Source: Campylobacterales bacterium (GTDB lineage: Bacteria; Campylobacterota; Campylobacteria; Campylobacterales; Sulfurimonadaceae). From it: a stretch of DNA of 53,117 nucleotides. Of the stretch, positions 7,006 to 16,515 are shown piece by piece; the stretch's first letter is position 1; every line of letters starts with the position of its first letter. Both the position numbers and the translations under genes were made by a program. The DNA is taken from contig JAFGUB010000060.1 in the NCBI GenBank assembly GCA_016938735.1, forward strand, positions 1-53,117, written 5' to 3'. Below the pieces are notes generated by a model, which saw only the letters and a list, made by a program, of their open reading frames with translations, had not been told where the DNA came from and ran no database searches.

Positions 7006-8682
7006 TTAGACGATCAAATGGGCAACGCGGTTTTTCCCCGACTTTTTGGCCTCATAGAGCTGCCGATCGGCCAGCGCGTAGAGAGTGTAGGCATCGGGAT
7101 AGCTTTGATCACACACCACGACGCCCGCCGAGATACTCACAAAGACGTTATGGGGATGCGGCAGACGCAACGCCGCCACCGCCTCGATCATACGCTGCGC
7201 CGACGCCACGGCCTCCTGCGGGTTTTTGGCACAGACGATCACCCCGAACTCCTCTCCCCCAAGCCGAAAGACACGGTCGCACTCGCGCCGGAACTGCTCG
7301 ATCAGCACCCCGGAGATGGCCTGAATCACTCTATCGCCGTGCTGGTGTCCCCAGGTGTCGTTGATCGCCTTGAAATCGTCGATATCCGCGATCAAAAAGG
7401 CAAAACTCTGGCGGCGCGCCTGATACTCCTCGCGCATCTTCTGAAAAAGCGAATCGAAATGCAGACGGTTCCACAATCCGCTGAGGGGGTCTTTGCCCAG
7501 CAGCGCCTTGCTGTGCTCCAGCTCGTTCTCGATGCGCTGTTTTTCGATTTTGATGCGGTGAATCCGGAATGAGAGCGCAAACGAAAAGATCACAAACTCG
7601 ATGACGGCGCCGAACATATTGGCATTAGCGGTAAAGAGGTTGAAGGGAAGATAGCCGAAAAAGGCGACAGCCCAGAGAATGTAAAAAAGGGCGTAGGGAA
7701 CCCATCCCGCGATAAAAAAGAGGGCAAAGCGGTTGCCTCTACGCCAGACCATCACCCCCGGAATGATCATCACAAAGGGCAGCAGCGCCGCCGCGTAAAC
7801 GCCCGCCTCCATCACCGAATGATACGGCAGCACCACCGTCGAGAGGGCAATCGCCCCATAAGCATAAGCGGCAAACCGTAAGACGCGGTCAAGCCCCAAG
7901 TGGTAGCGCTTCGTCTCTAAAAAAGTGCGGGCAAAGAGCGCCACAAAAGCCATATAACCGCACATCAGCAGGTTGTACATGAGTTCGTTAAAGACGATCC
8001 GATCGCCCCAGAGGTAGAGTCTGGCATAACCGTTGATCGAGAAATTGAGCAGCCCAAAGAGCAGCACATACAAGCCGTAATAGAGATAGAGCTTGCGGCG
8101 CAGCAGATAAAAAAACGAAAAGGCGTACAAAGCGAGCAGCAGCATGGCACCGAACATCAAGCCGTGCATAATGCTTTGAGCCTGCTGCGCTTTGACAAAA
8201 CCCTTTTGACTGTAGAGATAGAGCGGAATCTGCAGTGCGTCTTTACCCTCGATGCGCCAATAGAGCTCCTGCGGCACCCCCGCCGCAATGGCATGACTAA
8301 AGGTGATGCCGCCGCTGTGGTAGGCAAAATCCTCAAGCCCTACATGGTCGCCGCCTCGCTGATGCGTGACAAGCCGCCCCTCTTGCAGCACATAAAAATC
8401 GACCTGATCGATCCACGCGGTCTGGATTTTGTTGAAAAGCTCCTGAGCTTGCTGCGCCTCGACCTTCAGACGCAACCAGTAGACCCGGTCGCTAAAATGG
8501 AAATAGAGATAAGCGTTGGGATTGGGCTCAAAGCCCCCGTCGCGCACGGCAAACGGGTCGCGCGCGTCACTGACGAGCAGCTCTACCTCAGATCCAAGCA
8601 GAGCGCTTTGAAACTCTCTATCGACCCAAAGCGCCGCGCCGAGCGTTACATGTAAGAGCAACAGCAGCGCCGCGATGCGCAT
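7006..8682 (-). CDS. 7TM-DISM diguanylate cyclase
   Basis: 558 residues. A signal sequence (about 1-17) is followed by a periplasmic 7TMR-DISMED2-type beta domain (about 25-165, SDRVYWLRLKVEA), seven membrane helices (about 175-375) and a GGDEF domain (about 395-555). The active-site loop is Gly-Gly-Glu-Glu-Phe at 475-479, and an inhibitory RxxD site (RECD) sits exactly five residues before it, so the enzyme should make c-di-GMP from GTP and be product-inhibited. The periplasmic domain of such proteins usually binds carbohydrate or another small ligand. It begins seven bases after purT. The palindrome at 8646 encodes Leu-His-Val inside the signal peptide. Confidence 0.95.
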   Translation of the reverse strand: MRIAALLLLLHVTLGAALWVDREFQSALLGSEVELLVSDARDPFAVRDGGFEPNPNAYLYFHFSDRVYWLRLKVEAQQAQELFNKIQTAWIDQVDFYVLQEGRLVTHQRGGDHVGLEDFAYHSGGITFSHAIAAGVPQELYWRIEGKDALQIPLYLYSQKGFVKAQQAQSIMHGLMFGAMLLLALYAFSFFYLLRRKLYLYYGLYVLLFGLLNFSINGYARLYLWGDRIVFNELMYNLLMCGYMAFVALFARTFLETKRYHLGLDRVLRFAAYAYGAIALSTVVLPYHSVMEAGVYAAALLPFVMIIPGVMVWRRGNRFALFFIAGWVPYALFYILWAVAFFGYLPFNLFTANANMFGAVIEFVIFSFALSFRIHRIKIEKQRIENELEHSKALLGKDPLSGLWNRLHFDSLFQKMREEYQARRQSFAFLIADIDDFKAINDTWGHQHGDRVIQAISGVLIEQFRRECDRVFRLGGEEFGVIVCAKNPQEAVASAQRMIEAVAALRLPHPHNVFVSISAGVVVCDQSYPDAYTLYALADRQLYEAKKSGKNRVAHLIV

Positions 8683-8689
8683 GAGCGTC

Positions 8690-9853
8690 TTAATGATCGC
8701 CCATCCGCTCGATCATCGCTTTGGCCTGCTCCAGCGCCTCTTCGGCTTTGCCCGCAACCAGCAGCACCGCCATGCGCCGGCCGACGTGCGATTCGGGTTT
8801 GCCGAAGATCCGCACAAAAGTGTTGGGGGTAAAAAGGCTTTCGGGCACATCCACGATCGGATCGTGCGCCTCGTTTTTGGCCTTGTACGCCGCGCTCGCT
8901 CCTTCGCTATAAAAGCTAAAGCCCAGCGGCAAACCCAGCACCGCCCTTACATGTAAGGCAAATTCGCTCTGGCTTTGGGTGATGAGCGTCACCATGCCCG
9001 TATCGTGCGGACGCGGAGAGACTTCGCTAAAATAGACCTCATCGCCTTTGACAAAGAGTTCTACCCCAAAAATCCCCCGACCGCCTAGACCGTCGGTAAT
9101 GCGCTTGGCGATCTCCTGCGCGCGCGCTTTGGCCGTCTCGCTCATGCGCATCGGCTGCCAGCTAAAGACGTAATCGCCATCACGCTGAATATGCCCGATC
9201 GGTTCGCAAAAGATCGTTTCTACGCCGTTACGCGCGCTAAGCAGCGTGATCTCATAGTCAAAATCGATAAAAGCCTCCACGATCAGCTCGCTGGCATCGC
9301 CGCGCGCCTCTTTGGCCATCTCCCAGGAGCGCTCCAGATCCTCAGGAGCGCGCGCCACGCTCTGGCCGTGGCCGGAGCTGCTCATCACCGGCTTAATGAC
9401 GCAGGGAAAGCCCATCGCTTCGGCCGCGTCGCAGAGCCCTACATAGCTGCTCACGAAGCGGTAGGGCCCCGTTTTGAGCCCCAGCTCTTCGGCGGCGAAT
9501 TTACGGATGTTTTTACGGTTCATCGTTTTATTCACCGCTTCGGCATTGGGGATCACGCAAAAACCCTCGGCTTCGGCGGCAAAGAGCGCAGAGATGCTAA
9601 TCGCTTCGATCTCAGGCAAAATATAGGTCGGCCGTTCGGCGCGGATCAGATCGAGCAAGACCTGCTCATCTTGCATGTTGATGGCATAGCTGCGGTGCGC
9701 GACGTGCATCGCGGGAGCATGGTCGTAGCGGTCTACGGCGATCACCTCAAGACCGAGTCGCTGCGCCTCGATGGCCACCTCTTTGCCCAGTTCGCCTGAA
9801 CCCAGCAGCATGATTTTGGTAGCGCTGGGTTGGAGTGGAGCGGTAAATTGCAT
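8690..9853 (-). CDS. purT: Formate-dependent GAR transformylase
   Basis: An ATP-grasp enzyme of 387 residues that makes formyl-GAR from GAR, formate and ATP in purine synthesis. Visible features: [19 protein letters not shown] near the N-terminus (first nucleotide-binding-type loop), PEIEAI, the ATP-grasp block [15 protein letters not shown], and the metal/substrate segment [23 protein letters not shown]-like (read here as [20 protein letters not shown]). I chose the ATG at 9853, seven bases after AAGG, over an in-frame TTG two codons upstream. A TACAAT -10 lies about 25-30 bases upstream. The diguanylate cyclase gene follows after seven bases. Confidence 0.96.
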   Translation of the reverse strand: MQFTAPLQPSATKIMLLGSGELGKEVAIEAQRLGLEVIAVDRYDHAPAMHVAHRSYAINMQDEQVLLDLIRAERPTYILPEIEAISISALFAAEAEGFCVIPNAEAVNKTMNRKNIRKFAAEELGLKTGPYRFVSSYVGLCDAAEAMGFPCVIKPVMSSSGHGQSVARAPEDLERSWEMAKEARGDASELIVEAFIDFDYEITLLSARNGVETIFCEPIGHIQRDGDYVFSWQPMRMSETAKARAQEIAKRITDGLGGRGIFGVELFVKGDEVYFSEVSPRPHDTGMVTLITQSQSEFALHVRAVLGLPLGFSFYSEGASAAYKAKNEAHDPIVDVPESLFTPNTFVRIFGKPESHVGRRMAVLLVAGKAEEALEQAKAMIERMGDH

Positions 9854-9898
9854 GGTCAAACCTTATATGAGAAGTTCGTTATTGTAGCATTGTGCGCT

Positions 9899-11704
9899 TT
9901 AGGCGAGCGGCAAGCTCACCTCAAAAACGGCGCCGTCCTCTTCGTTGTACGCCCGAATCGTCCCCTCATGCTCATGGATAATCCGCTGCGCGATATTGAG
10001 CCCAATCCCGATACCGCCGTGGGTCTTGCCCGAGACAAAAGGGTCAAAGAGATGCGCGAACATCTTCTCGTCAATCCCCCCGCCGTTGTCTTTGAAACGG
10101 ACGGTCACGCGCCCATTCAAAGCGCTACATGTAAGCTCCAGACGGTTGGTATCAAACGCGCCGCGCTGCTCTAAGACATCCAGCGCGTTGTTGATGATGA
10201 TGATCCACACCTGTTCCAGCCGCTGACGCTGCGCGTTCACTTCAATGACGCAGAGGTTACGCGCTATGCTCGGCGTAAAGAGCTGATCTTGTATCTTCAC
10301 CCCTACGATATGCTTGATGCGGTTATAGCCCATCACGAGCGCCGTCATCAGCGTCTCGAAGAGGTTGAGCCGCACCTTCGCCTCGTTGCTGCTGCTGGCT
10401 ACCTCGCGCATCGAGGCGACAATGTTCTCGATACGCATCACCCCCTCAAGGATCTGGCGATGACAGCGCTCGACCCCGCTGCGAACCGCACTGTTTTCAA
10501 TATCATCCATCTCCAGCGCCAGCATCTCTGCATTACCTTTGATGTAAGTCAGCGGCGTGTTGATCTCATGGGTGATACCGGCAGCGAGCTTTCCGATCGC
10601 TGCAAATTTGGCGTCATAGAGCCGTTCTTCCATATGCTTTTGCTCAAGTGCGGACTTTTGCATCATCTCCTCTTCGACGCGCTGCTGCAGATAGATCTCA
10701 CGCGTTTCGTGGTGCGTCACGTCGATAATGACTCCCACAATCCCCTTAAACTGCTTTTCGTGGTTGATAGCAACCTTGTGAAACTCCAAAAAGAGCTGCT
10801 TGCTTTTAAAATTAAAACGCTCGATATAGTGCTGATAAGGCTCAAAACGCATCATCAAATCGGCGCGGTTGATCGACTCAGCAATCTCGCTACGGTGAAT
10901 CTCATCGACGCGCCTTCCGATCACTTCGCCTTTTTTGAGCTCCAGTAGATTCAAAAAAGCGGCATTGCACTCGCGGTAACGGAGCTGTTCATCCTTGACA
11001 TAGATCGGAACAGGGGCAATGTTGATCATGCTGCGTAAAAAGATGACGCTCTCTTGCAACTCTCGATTGAGCGCTTCGACTACGTTGCGGTTATGCATCT
11101 CGTCGCTGACATCAACGACACTCCATAATACGCCCCTATCCCATACCCCGTCCTGCTCATGCATTCTGACGCCGGAGACCTCCACCCACAACGGAGCTCT
11201 CCCTTTTTGGTGCATCAAGAAGCGTTCCCTTCCGCCCTGTGCCTGCTGACTCCACTGAGCAAACGCCACACTATCGACAAAGAGCGTGTGCGGCTCTGCT
11301 CCAATCAGCTCCCCTTGGTCAGTACCCAACATCCTCACAACGGTCTCATTGACGCGTACGATCCGGTACTCCGCATCACACACCAAAAACCCTACCGTTG
11401 CGTGTTCGAAAAAAAAGCGGTTTTCAAGAAAGAGACGGTGGTTTTGCCTGTACGAAAGATGCTCACGATCTCTACTCGCAATAAAACGAAGCAACGTAAT
11501 AAACAGCGCCAACATCAGCACGAAAGCGACCATCAACGCAAAATCGATCAGCTCGGCGAGCCTCTTTACATAGACGTCAAGATCGACACTCTGCTCATAG
11601 AGTGCTACCACCTCTTGTTGCACAAAGTGCACGTAAAAGGCAAAGGCGACAAACGAAAGGATGGATGCCAGCAGTGCCAGACGATAGGTAAGAGCTCGGC
11701 GCAT
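9899..11704 (-). CDS. PAS-domain sensor histidine kinase
   Basis: 601 residues. Two membrane helices (about 8-28 and 52-72) enclose a very short periplasmic loop of some 25 residues, so the signal is probably not a large periplasmic ligand. Two PAS domains follow (roughly 95-200 and 220-340; the first with FFEHATVGFLVCDAEYRIV, the second with INIAPVPIYVKDEQLRY), then a HisKA helix with the phospho-acceptor His in AAGITHEINTPLTYIKG, an N-box IIINNALDVLEQ and G-boxes DNGGGID and GIGIGLNIAQ. All catalytic boxes look intact. It follows the receiver gene by one base and is the last gene of the chemoreceptor-receiver-kinase operon; the receiver is its obvious partner. Confidence 0.95.
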   Translation of the reverse strand: MRRALTYRLALLASILSFVAFAFYVHFVQQEVVALYEQSVDLDVYVKRLAELIDFALMVAFVLMLALFITLLRFIASRDREHLSYRQNHRLFLENRFFFEHATVGFLVCDAEYRIVRVNETVVRMLGTDQGELIGAEPHTLFVDSVAFAQWSQQAQGGRERFLMHQKGRAPLWVEVSGVRMHEQDGVWDRGVLWSVVDVSDEMHNRNVVEALNRELQESVIFLRSMINIAPVPIYVKDEQLRYRECNAAFLNLLELKKGEVIGRRVDEIHRSEIAESINRADLMMRFEPYQHYIERFNFKSKQLFLEFHKVAINHEKQFKGIVGVIIDVTHHETREIYLQQRVEEEMMQKSALEQKHMEERLYDAKFAAIGKLAAGITHEINTPLTYIKGNAEMLALEMDDIENSAVRSGVERCHRQILEGVMRIENIVASMREVASSSNEAKVRLNLFETLMTALVMGYNRIKHIVGVKIQDQLFTPSIARNLCVIEVNAQRQRLEQVWIIIINNALDVLEQRGAFDTNRLELTCSALNGRVTVRFKDNGGGIDEKMFAHLFDPFVSGKTHGGIGIGLNIAQRIIHEHEGTIRAYNEEDGAVFEVSLPLA

Positions 11705-11705
11705 C

Positions 11706-12077
11706 TCAGGCTTCTGCGGCTACCTCTTTGAGCTTTTTCTCAAGTGCGGCAAGCGATTCAAAGGGCTTCATGACATAGTGAACCGCACCGTTGCGGTGGG
11801 CATCGAGCACCTTATCAAGCGTCGAATAAGCGGTCATCATGATCACCTTGGTTTGTGGAAATTTCTGCTGCAACTTTGGTAGCAGCTCCAGTCCACCGAT
11901 TTGAGGCATCATAATGTCGAGCAACACGACATCAGTCGAGCGCTCCAGCGACGAAAGCGCCGTCAGCGGATTTTGGTAGGTTACCACCTTATAACCCGGC
12001 TGTTTGGAGAGATAGCGCGAAAGCATCTCTAAAATATCCTTTTCATCATCAATAATGGCTATGCTGACTGGATTCAT
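11706..12077 (-). CDS. Single-domain response regulator
   Basis: 123 residues, receiver domain only. Acidic pocket Asp10-Asp11, phospho-acceptor Asp54 (VVLLDIMMPQ), the conserved Thr in MMTAYS and Lys in VMKPFES are all present, so it should accept phosphate from a kinase, most likely the adjoining one. With no output domain it acts by protein contact (CheY-like). Its ATG overlaps the stop of the chemoreceptor tail frame as ATGA, so translation is probably coupled to whatever reads that tail. That matters because the chemoreceptor frame is cut by an amber codon 195 bases upstream. Confidence 0.95.
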   Translation of the reverse strand: MNPVSIAIIDDEKDILEMLSRYLSKQPGYKVVTYQNPLTALSSLERSTDVVLLDIMMPQIGGLELLPKLQQKFPQTKVIMMTAYSTLDKVLDAHRNGAVHYVMKPFESLAALEKKLKEVAAEA

Positions 12078-12271
12078 TTATGCCCCTTTGTCTTTTCAAA
12101 AAGCGTGCTTACGGCCTCTTTCATCACACCGTGCGACTTCTGCTCGACCATCTCGTCAAGCACCTTGAATACCTCGGCACTGGCCGCTTCAATGTCATGC
12201 ACCATCTGTTCTATCGTCTCTTTGGAGCAGATCGCCTTATTGCCCGCACACTCTTTGGCCAAACGATTGGC
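12074..12271 (-). pseudogene. C-terminal tail of the chemoreceptor, separated by an in-frame TAG
   Basis: Sixty-five codons continue exactly the reading frame of the chemoreceptor after its TAG at 12272-12274: the protein runs HAIVHT-stop-ANRLAKECAGNKAIC and on to a helical end (EKTKGHK). The tail fits what follows a CZB domain (ANRL, then an amphipathic helix pair), so this was once one 443-residue protein. A weak internal TTG start at 12262 exists without a clear ribosome site. The tail overlaps the receiver gene by four bases (ATGA). It may be untranslated, read through at low level, or restored by suppression. Confidence 0.75.
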
Positions 12272-13405
12272 CTAGGTATGGACGATGGCGTGCGGCTTGT
12301 CAAGTGCGGCGTAGGCTGCGGTCTGCGCGAACTCCACTTTACCTTTGCCGCGCTCATACCAGTTGCCAAGTCGGCAACTGTGATGGTCGGTCTCTTTGAA
12401 GTCGTTCTTCTCGCCAAATAGGAGGGCATAAACATTGTGCTTGTAGATGACGTGGTCGATTTTGGCCAGCGAAGAGAAGATTTTGTCGCTGATATACTTC
12501 ACTTCATAGACCGAACGTGAAGCATTTTTCTCAAACGAAACAATCTTCTCATAAAGCCGGTCAATCTGCCCCTTGCTCTCATGCACCACCTTGCCCGCGG
12601 TATCGGTGTTGGTCTCTGCGTTGGATGCCTCTTGCTGCATGGCGCGCACCACAACGGAGATATCTTTGGTCGCGGTCTGAGTCTTCTCTGCCAGTTTTCG
12701 TACCTCATCGGCCACCACCGCAAATCCGCGTCCGTGCTCTCCGGCGCGCGCCGCTTCGATCGCGGCGTTAAGCGCGAACAGGTTGATCTGATCGGCAATA
12801 TCTTCGATAAGATTGACGACGTTGGTGATCTCGGTGGAGCGCTCACTAAGCATCCGCGCCCCCTCCATCGTCACCTGCATATCCTGATAGAGGCGGTCCA
12901 TATTTTTGGAGGTGGAAGTGATGAGGGAGAGCCCTTCGCGCGACTCTACCGCGATCTGCTGCGACTCCGTATTCATCATGTCAAGCTGCTCTAGCATACT
13001 GGTGAAGGTCTTTTGTGAATCTTGCAGCGCGTGGCGGATGGCATCTTGATGTAGGGTCAGAATATCCGAATCTTTGGCGTTTCGGATATCGGTTTTGATG
13101 ATCGAATAGAGCATCGATCCGTCGCTAAGCTTTCGGCTTTTGAATTTCCCCGTACATCCATCCATCGAGAGCTCCTCGCTGCCCGATGCCAGTGCGCGCA
13201 ATAGGCCGTCGGGGTTTTGGATACTTCGTTCTGCCATATCGTTACGCGCGACAATCTCTGCGCTATCCGAGACAATAATACGGATCTCCTCTTGTGAAAA
13301 AGCAAAGGCCTCTTTATAGCGCTGAAGCTCTCGCTCCAACTCTTTGATCTTTTGTTCCAGCGGTTTGGTTTGCGCACTGCAATCTTTGGAGCCGAATATG
13401 GACAT
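12272..13405 (-). CDS. Soluble TlpD-like chemoreceptor with zinc-binding CZB domain (amber-truncated)
   Basis: 377 residues up to an in-frame TAG. No membrane helix. It has an N-terminal coiled coil (about 14-35), a small PAS-like or linker region (about 40-110), then the methyl-accepting signalling hairpin with the highly conserved tip ([20 protein letters not shown]). The CZB motif is complete before the stop: H-V-I-Y, then C-R-L-G-N-W, then H-A-I-V-H. Such cytoplasmic receptors signal energy, redox or chlorine-type oxidants to CheA. The operon continues with a receiver and a histidine kinase, so it may feed a private kinase pathway as well. The start ATG is preceded by AAGGG formed next to a TTACATGTAG (13415-13424). 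Whether the truncated form is active is open. Confidence 0.92.
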   Translation of the reverse strand: MSIFGSKDCSAQTKPLEQKIKELERELQRYKEAFAFSQEEIRIIVSDSAEIVARNDMAERSIQNPDGLLRALASGSEELSMDGCTGKFKSRKLSDGSMLYSIIKTDIRNAKDSDILTLHQDAIRHALQDSQKTFTSMLEQLDMMNTESQQIAVESREGLSLITSTSKNMDRLYQDMQVTMEGARMLSERSTEITNVVNLIEDIADQINLFALNAAIEAARAGEHGRGFAVVADEVRKLAEKTQTATKDISVVVRAMQQEASNAETNTDTAGKVVHESKGQIDRLYEKIVSFEKNASRSVYEVKYISDKIFSSLAKIDHVIYKHNVYALLFGEKNDFKETDHHSCRLGNWYERGKGKVEFAQTAAYAALDKPHAIVHT

Positions 13406-13516
13406 GATGAACCCTTACATGTAGACGAATAGATGGGTATTTTAGGAGAAAAGGGTGGAAATAAAACTGAAAGTGACGAAGAAATGAGAGGCTAAACGCT
13501 GCCCGAAGGCAAACGC

Positions 13517-13729
13517 TTAGAGACGTGATTCGTAACGACGCATCATATAAAGACGTTTGAGCATCTTCTTACGCGCTGCGATCTTCTCTTTTTTGCGGAT
13601 CTCGGTCGCTGTTTCGTGGAAACGGCGGGCGCGAGCTTCGGTTACAATAAGATTGCGATCGGTTTGCTTTTTGAAGCGGCGGTACGCGGCGTCGAAATTA
13701 TCATCGTGTCGGAGGATAATCCCTGGCAT
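13517..13729 (-). CDS. rpsU: 30S ribosomal protein S21
   Basis: 70 residues, strongly basic, with the family core [20 protein letters not shown] and a Lys/Arg-rich C-terminal helix ([16 protein letters not shown]). Part of the small ribosomal subunit near the 3' end of 16S rRNA. It is divergent from dnaG, a linkage that echoes the rpsU-dnaG neighbourhood of other proteobacteria but with the orientation changed. A TATAAT -10 lies at 13769-13774 on this strand. A short UUCG-capped stem (TGCC/GGCA) follows the stop and may be a weak terminator. Confidence 0.97.
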   Translation of the reverse strand: MPGIILRHDDNFDAAYRRFKKQTDRNLIVTEARARRFHETATEIRKKEKIAARKKMLKRLYMMRRYESRL

Positions 13730-13768
13730 TCACATCACCTACTTTCTTTAAAATTTTTGTGGACGCGC

Positions 13769-13774
13769 ATTATA
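13769..13774 (-). promoter_or_regulatory. -10 element of rpsU
   Basis: TATAAT on the minus strand, about 40 bases before the rpsU start codon. No clear -35, as usual for Campylobacterota promoters. Confidence 0.55.
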
Positions 13775-13815
13775 GCCAAAGAAGTGGCTTTATGCAATCT
13801 TACATGTAAAGGCCG

Positions 13816-13821
13816 TACAAT
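13816..13821 (+). promoter_or_regulatory. -10 element of dnaG, predicts a leaderless mRNA
   Basis: TACAAT ends six bases before the dnaG ATG (13828), which would place the transcription start at or next to the start codon. There is no Shine-Dalgarno sequence. A TTACATGTAA (13800-13809) lies just upstream of the -10, where a bound protein could affect initiation. Confidence 0.5.
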
Positions 13822-13827
13822 CACGCC

Positions 13828-15471
13828 ATGATAACCCAAGACTCCATCGAAGCGCTCAAAGCGCGTCTTGACATCGTCGATGTGATCGGCAACTACATCG
13901 AGCTGCGCAAGAACGGCGCCAACTTCAAGGCGCGCTGCCCCTTTCACGATGAAAAATCGCCCAGCTTCAACGTCAACCCCCAAAAGCAGATCTACCACTG
14001 CTTCGGTTGCGGCGCAGGCGGAGACGCGATCAAGTTTGTGATGGAGTATGAGAAGCTCAGCTACCCCGAAGCCCTTGAAAAACTGGCACAAAGCCTCAAT
14101 TTCACCCTTCACTACGACGACAAAGGGGTGAAAAAAGAGCGCTCCAAGCTGATGGATCGGCTGAGCGATTTTTACAGCTCCTGCCTTGAAAAAAACACTC
14201 AGGCCAAAGCCTATCTTCACGAGCGCGGCGTCTTTGAATCGAGCATCGAGCACTTCGGCATCGGTTACGCCCCCGCTTCTCAGCAGACGCTGGGCTTCAT
14301 CAAATCCCAGATGTTTCGGATGGATGAGGCGGTTGATCTGGGTGTGGTCGGCAAGGGCGAAAACGGTCTGTATGCCCGTTTTATCGAGCGCATCACCTTT
14401 CCCATTCACAGCCCCAGCGGCGCGCTTGTGGGCTTTGGCGGGCGCACCATCAGCGGCCACGCGGCCAAATATGTCAACTCTCCCCAAAGCGAAATCTTCA
14501 ACAAATCGCGCCTGCTCTACGCCTACCACCACGCCAGAGAGAGCATCCACCGCAAAAAAGAGATCATCATCACCGAGGGCTACCTCGATGTGGTAATGCT
14601 GCATCAGGCGGGTTTTACGCAGGCGGTTGCGACGCTGGGCACCGCGCTGACCGCCGAGCACCTTCCTTTGCTGCAAAAAGGAGAACCCCGCGTCATTATG
14701 GCTTATGACGGGGATGATGCGGGCCAAAACGCGGCGCTCAAAGCAGCGAAATTACTCAGTACCAAAAAGATCGACGGCGGGGTCGTGCTTTTTGAAGGGG
14801 GTCTTGACCCCGCCGATATGGTCAAATCGGGCCAGATAGAAGCGCTGGGTACCCTTTTTCGCCAACCGCAGCCCTTTATCCCTTTTGTGCTGGAGCGCAT
14901 TTTAAGCGCCTATAGGCTTCAAGAGCCGCTCCAAAAGGAGCAGGCGCTGCATGAATGTATCGGCTATCTTAAAACCCTCTCGCCGCTCATGCAAGAGGAG
15001 TACCGCGGCCACATCGCCTCCAGACTTGGGATCAGCCCCGCGCTCATCAAACTCTCAGGCACAACCGCCGCCGTGCAGGTACAACCCTTTTTGGGGGTGC
15101 GCGACATCGGCGAGCTGGGGCTGATCAAAACCATGCTGGAGCATCCGCGTTTTGTGGATCAGATTCTTGATTTTATCGACGGCTCAATGCTGACACACCA
15201 TGGCGCGGAGTTTGCACTGGCGCTGCAAGGGCGTCTTGATGATCCCAGACTGATGGCGCTGCGGATCGATCCGCAGATCAGAGCCTTTGAAAACGACACG
15301 GAACTCAAGGCGGAGATGCGCACCTTTTTGCGCACCTTTTACCTGCGCCGCCTCAAAACGGTGACGAGCGAAAATACGCTAAAATTCGAAAAAAAAGCGT
15401 TTTTGATCCGCACCTACCGCGACAAAATCAGCCGCCTTGAGCGCGGCGAACTGGTCAGTTTTGATGGATAA
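13828..15471 (+). CDS. dnaG: DNA primase
   Basis: 547 residues. An N-terminal zinc-binding domain (Cys37-Pro-Phe-His40 and CFGCGAGG near 58-65) is followed by the RNA polymerase core with the TOPRIM segment (about 248-330: EGYLDVVMLHQAGF, MAYDGDDAGQNAA) and a C-terminal DnaB-interacting part. It makes RNA primers on the lagging strand. The length is normal for Campylobacterota. The gene is divergent from rpsU and followed after 23 bases by the PP-loop gene. Confidence 0.97.
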   Translation: MITQDSIEALKARLDIVDVIGNYIELRKNGANFKARCPFHDEKSPSFNVNPQKQIYHCFGCGAGGDAIKFVMEYEKLSYPEALEKLAQSLNFTLHYDDKGVKKERSKLMDRLSDFYSSCLEKNTQAKAYLHERGVFESSIEHFGIGYAPASQQTLGFIKSQMFRMDEAVDLGVVGKGENGLYARFIERITFPIHSPSGALVGFGGRTISGHAAKYVNSPQSEIFNKSRLLYAYHHARESIHRKKEIIITEGYLDVVMLHQAGFTQAVATLGTALTAEHLPLLQKGEPRVIMAYDGDDAGQNAALKAAKLLSTKKIDGGVVLFEGGLDPADMVKSGQIEALGTLFRQPQPFIPFVLERILSAYRLQEPLQKEQALHECIGYLKTLSPLMQEEYRGHIASRLGISPALIKLSGTTAAVQVQPFLGVRDIGELGLIKTMLEHPRFVDQILDFIDGSMLTHHGAEFALALQGRLDDPRLMALRIDPQIRAFENDTELKAEMRTFLRTFYLRRLKTVTSENTLKFEKKAFLIRTYRDKISRLERGELVSFDG

Positions 15472-15494
15472 GGTCGTACATGTAAAGTAGATTA

Positions 15495-16469
15495 TTGAAA
15501 GCAATCGCCCTCTTTAGCGGCGGACTCGATTCAACGCTGGCGATGAAACTCGTCATCGATCAAGGCGTCGAAGTCCTCGCCTGCAATATTCACACCGGCT
15601 TTGGTGCCACCAAAGAGCGTGAAGCGCATATGCGCAGCATGTGCGATCAGGTCGGCGCCAAGCTTCGCATCGTGGACATCCGAAGCGAATATCTGCGCGA
15701 CGTGCTTTTTACCCCCAAACACGGCTACGGCAAGCACTTCAACCCCTGCATCGATTGTCATGCCAAAATGTTTGCCGTCGCCAAGCGGCTGATGGATGAA
15801 GAGGGGGCGAGCTTCCTGATCAGCGGCGAGGTGCTCGGTCAGCGCCCTATGAGCCAAAACGGCGAGGCACTGGAGAGGGTTTTGGCCGAAGGCGACGTAG
15901 ACGGATTGCTGCTGCGCCCGCTCAGCGCCAAAGCGCTCAAGCCAACGATCGCCGAAGAGCGCGGTTGGGTTGATCGCGACCGTCTTGAAGGCATCGTAGG
16001 GCGCAACCGTGAGCGCCAGATGGAGCTGGCGCAACACTACGGCCTGCGTGATTTTGAGACCCCCGGCGGCGGCTGTCTGCTCACTGATGAGCACTTCGCG
16101 CGGCGTATGCGCGACTTCATCGCACATGACACTTTTGACATCGACGACATCCCCGTCGTCAAATACGGCCGTCAGCTTCGTCTGCCTGAGGGCGCCAAAC
16201 TCGTCATCGGACGCAACCAGGAGGAGAATGCCAAAATCCTCACTATCCGCAATGACAAATACCTCTCTATCAGCGTTGCTCCCTTGATGGGCCCCGATTC
16301 GCTCCTCAGCGCAAACGCAACCCAAGCCGATCGCCTGCTCGCCGCGCGGCTGATTCTGACCTACTGCAAAACCTCCGATCAAAGTACCTATCCGCTTACC
16401 ATCGGCAGCGAGCGCATCGAAGCATCTCCATTTCCCTCCCGTGAGGGCTTTGAGCGCTATTTCGTCTAG
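15495..16469 (+). CDS. PP-loop ATPase, tRNA thiolation type, with NFACT-R-like C-terminus
   Basis: 324 residues. The PP-loop SGGLDS at 8-13 binds ATP for adenylation of a substrate. Cysteines in FNPCIDCHAK and GGGCLLTDEH are placed as in MnmA/ThiI-type sulphur-transfer enzymes. The C-terminal part (KYGRQLRLPEGAKLVIGRNQ, then ENAKIL) resembles the small NFACT-R/DUF814 domain. The likely role is a tRNA base sulphuration or related modification, but it is not MnmA itself and the target nucleoside is not known to me. The start is TTG, in the 23-base gap after dnaG that also holds a GTACATGTAA; it may be co-transcribed with dnaG. Confidence 0.8.
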   Translation: MKAIALFSGGLDSTLAMKLVIDQGVEVLACNIHTGFGATKEREAHMRSMCDQVGAKLRIVDIRSEYLRDVLFTPKHGYGKHFNPCIDCHAKMFAVAKRLMDEEGASFLISGEVLGQRPMSQNGEALERVLAEGDVDGLLLRPLSAKALKPTIAEERGWVDRDRLEGIVGRNRERQMELAQHYGLRDFETPGGGCLLTDEHFARRMRDFIAHDTFDIDDIPVVKYGRQLRLPEGAKLVIGRNQEENAKILTIRNDKYLSISVAPLMGPDSLLSANATQADRLLAARLILTYCKTSDQSTYPLTIGSERIEASPFPSREGFERYFV

Positions 16470-16515
16470 CGTGGTGTATACTTTTACATCTACGCTCTGA
16501 TCTTAGGAGGCTCTT

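Noticed and set aside
12272-12274. Recoding of TAG (for example pyrrolysine) in the chemoreceptor
   Set aside because: Other genes in the window end normally in TAG (thioredoxin, nrdB, hsp20), and no recoding signals are seen. A point mutation is simpler.
12360-12380. Inverted repeat GTTGCC/GGCAAC as a regulatory hairpin
   Set aside because: It lies inside the conserved CZB coding segment (CRLGNW) and is explained by the protein.
13735-14727. 330-codon frame antisense to dnaG
   Set aside because: It is a shadow of the GC-rich dnaG frame; its translation has no recognisable domain and dnaG is certain.
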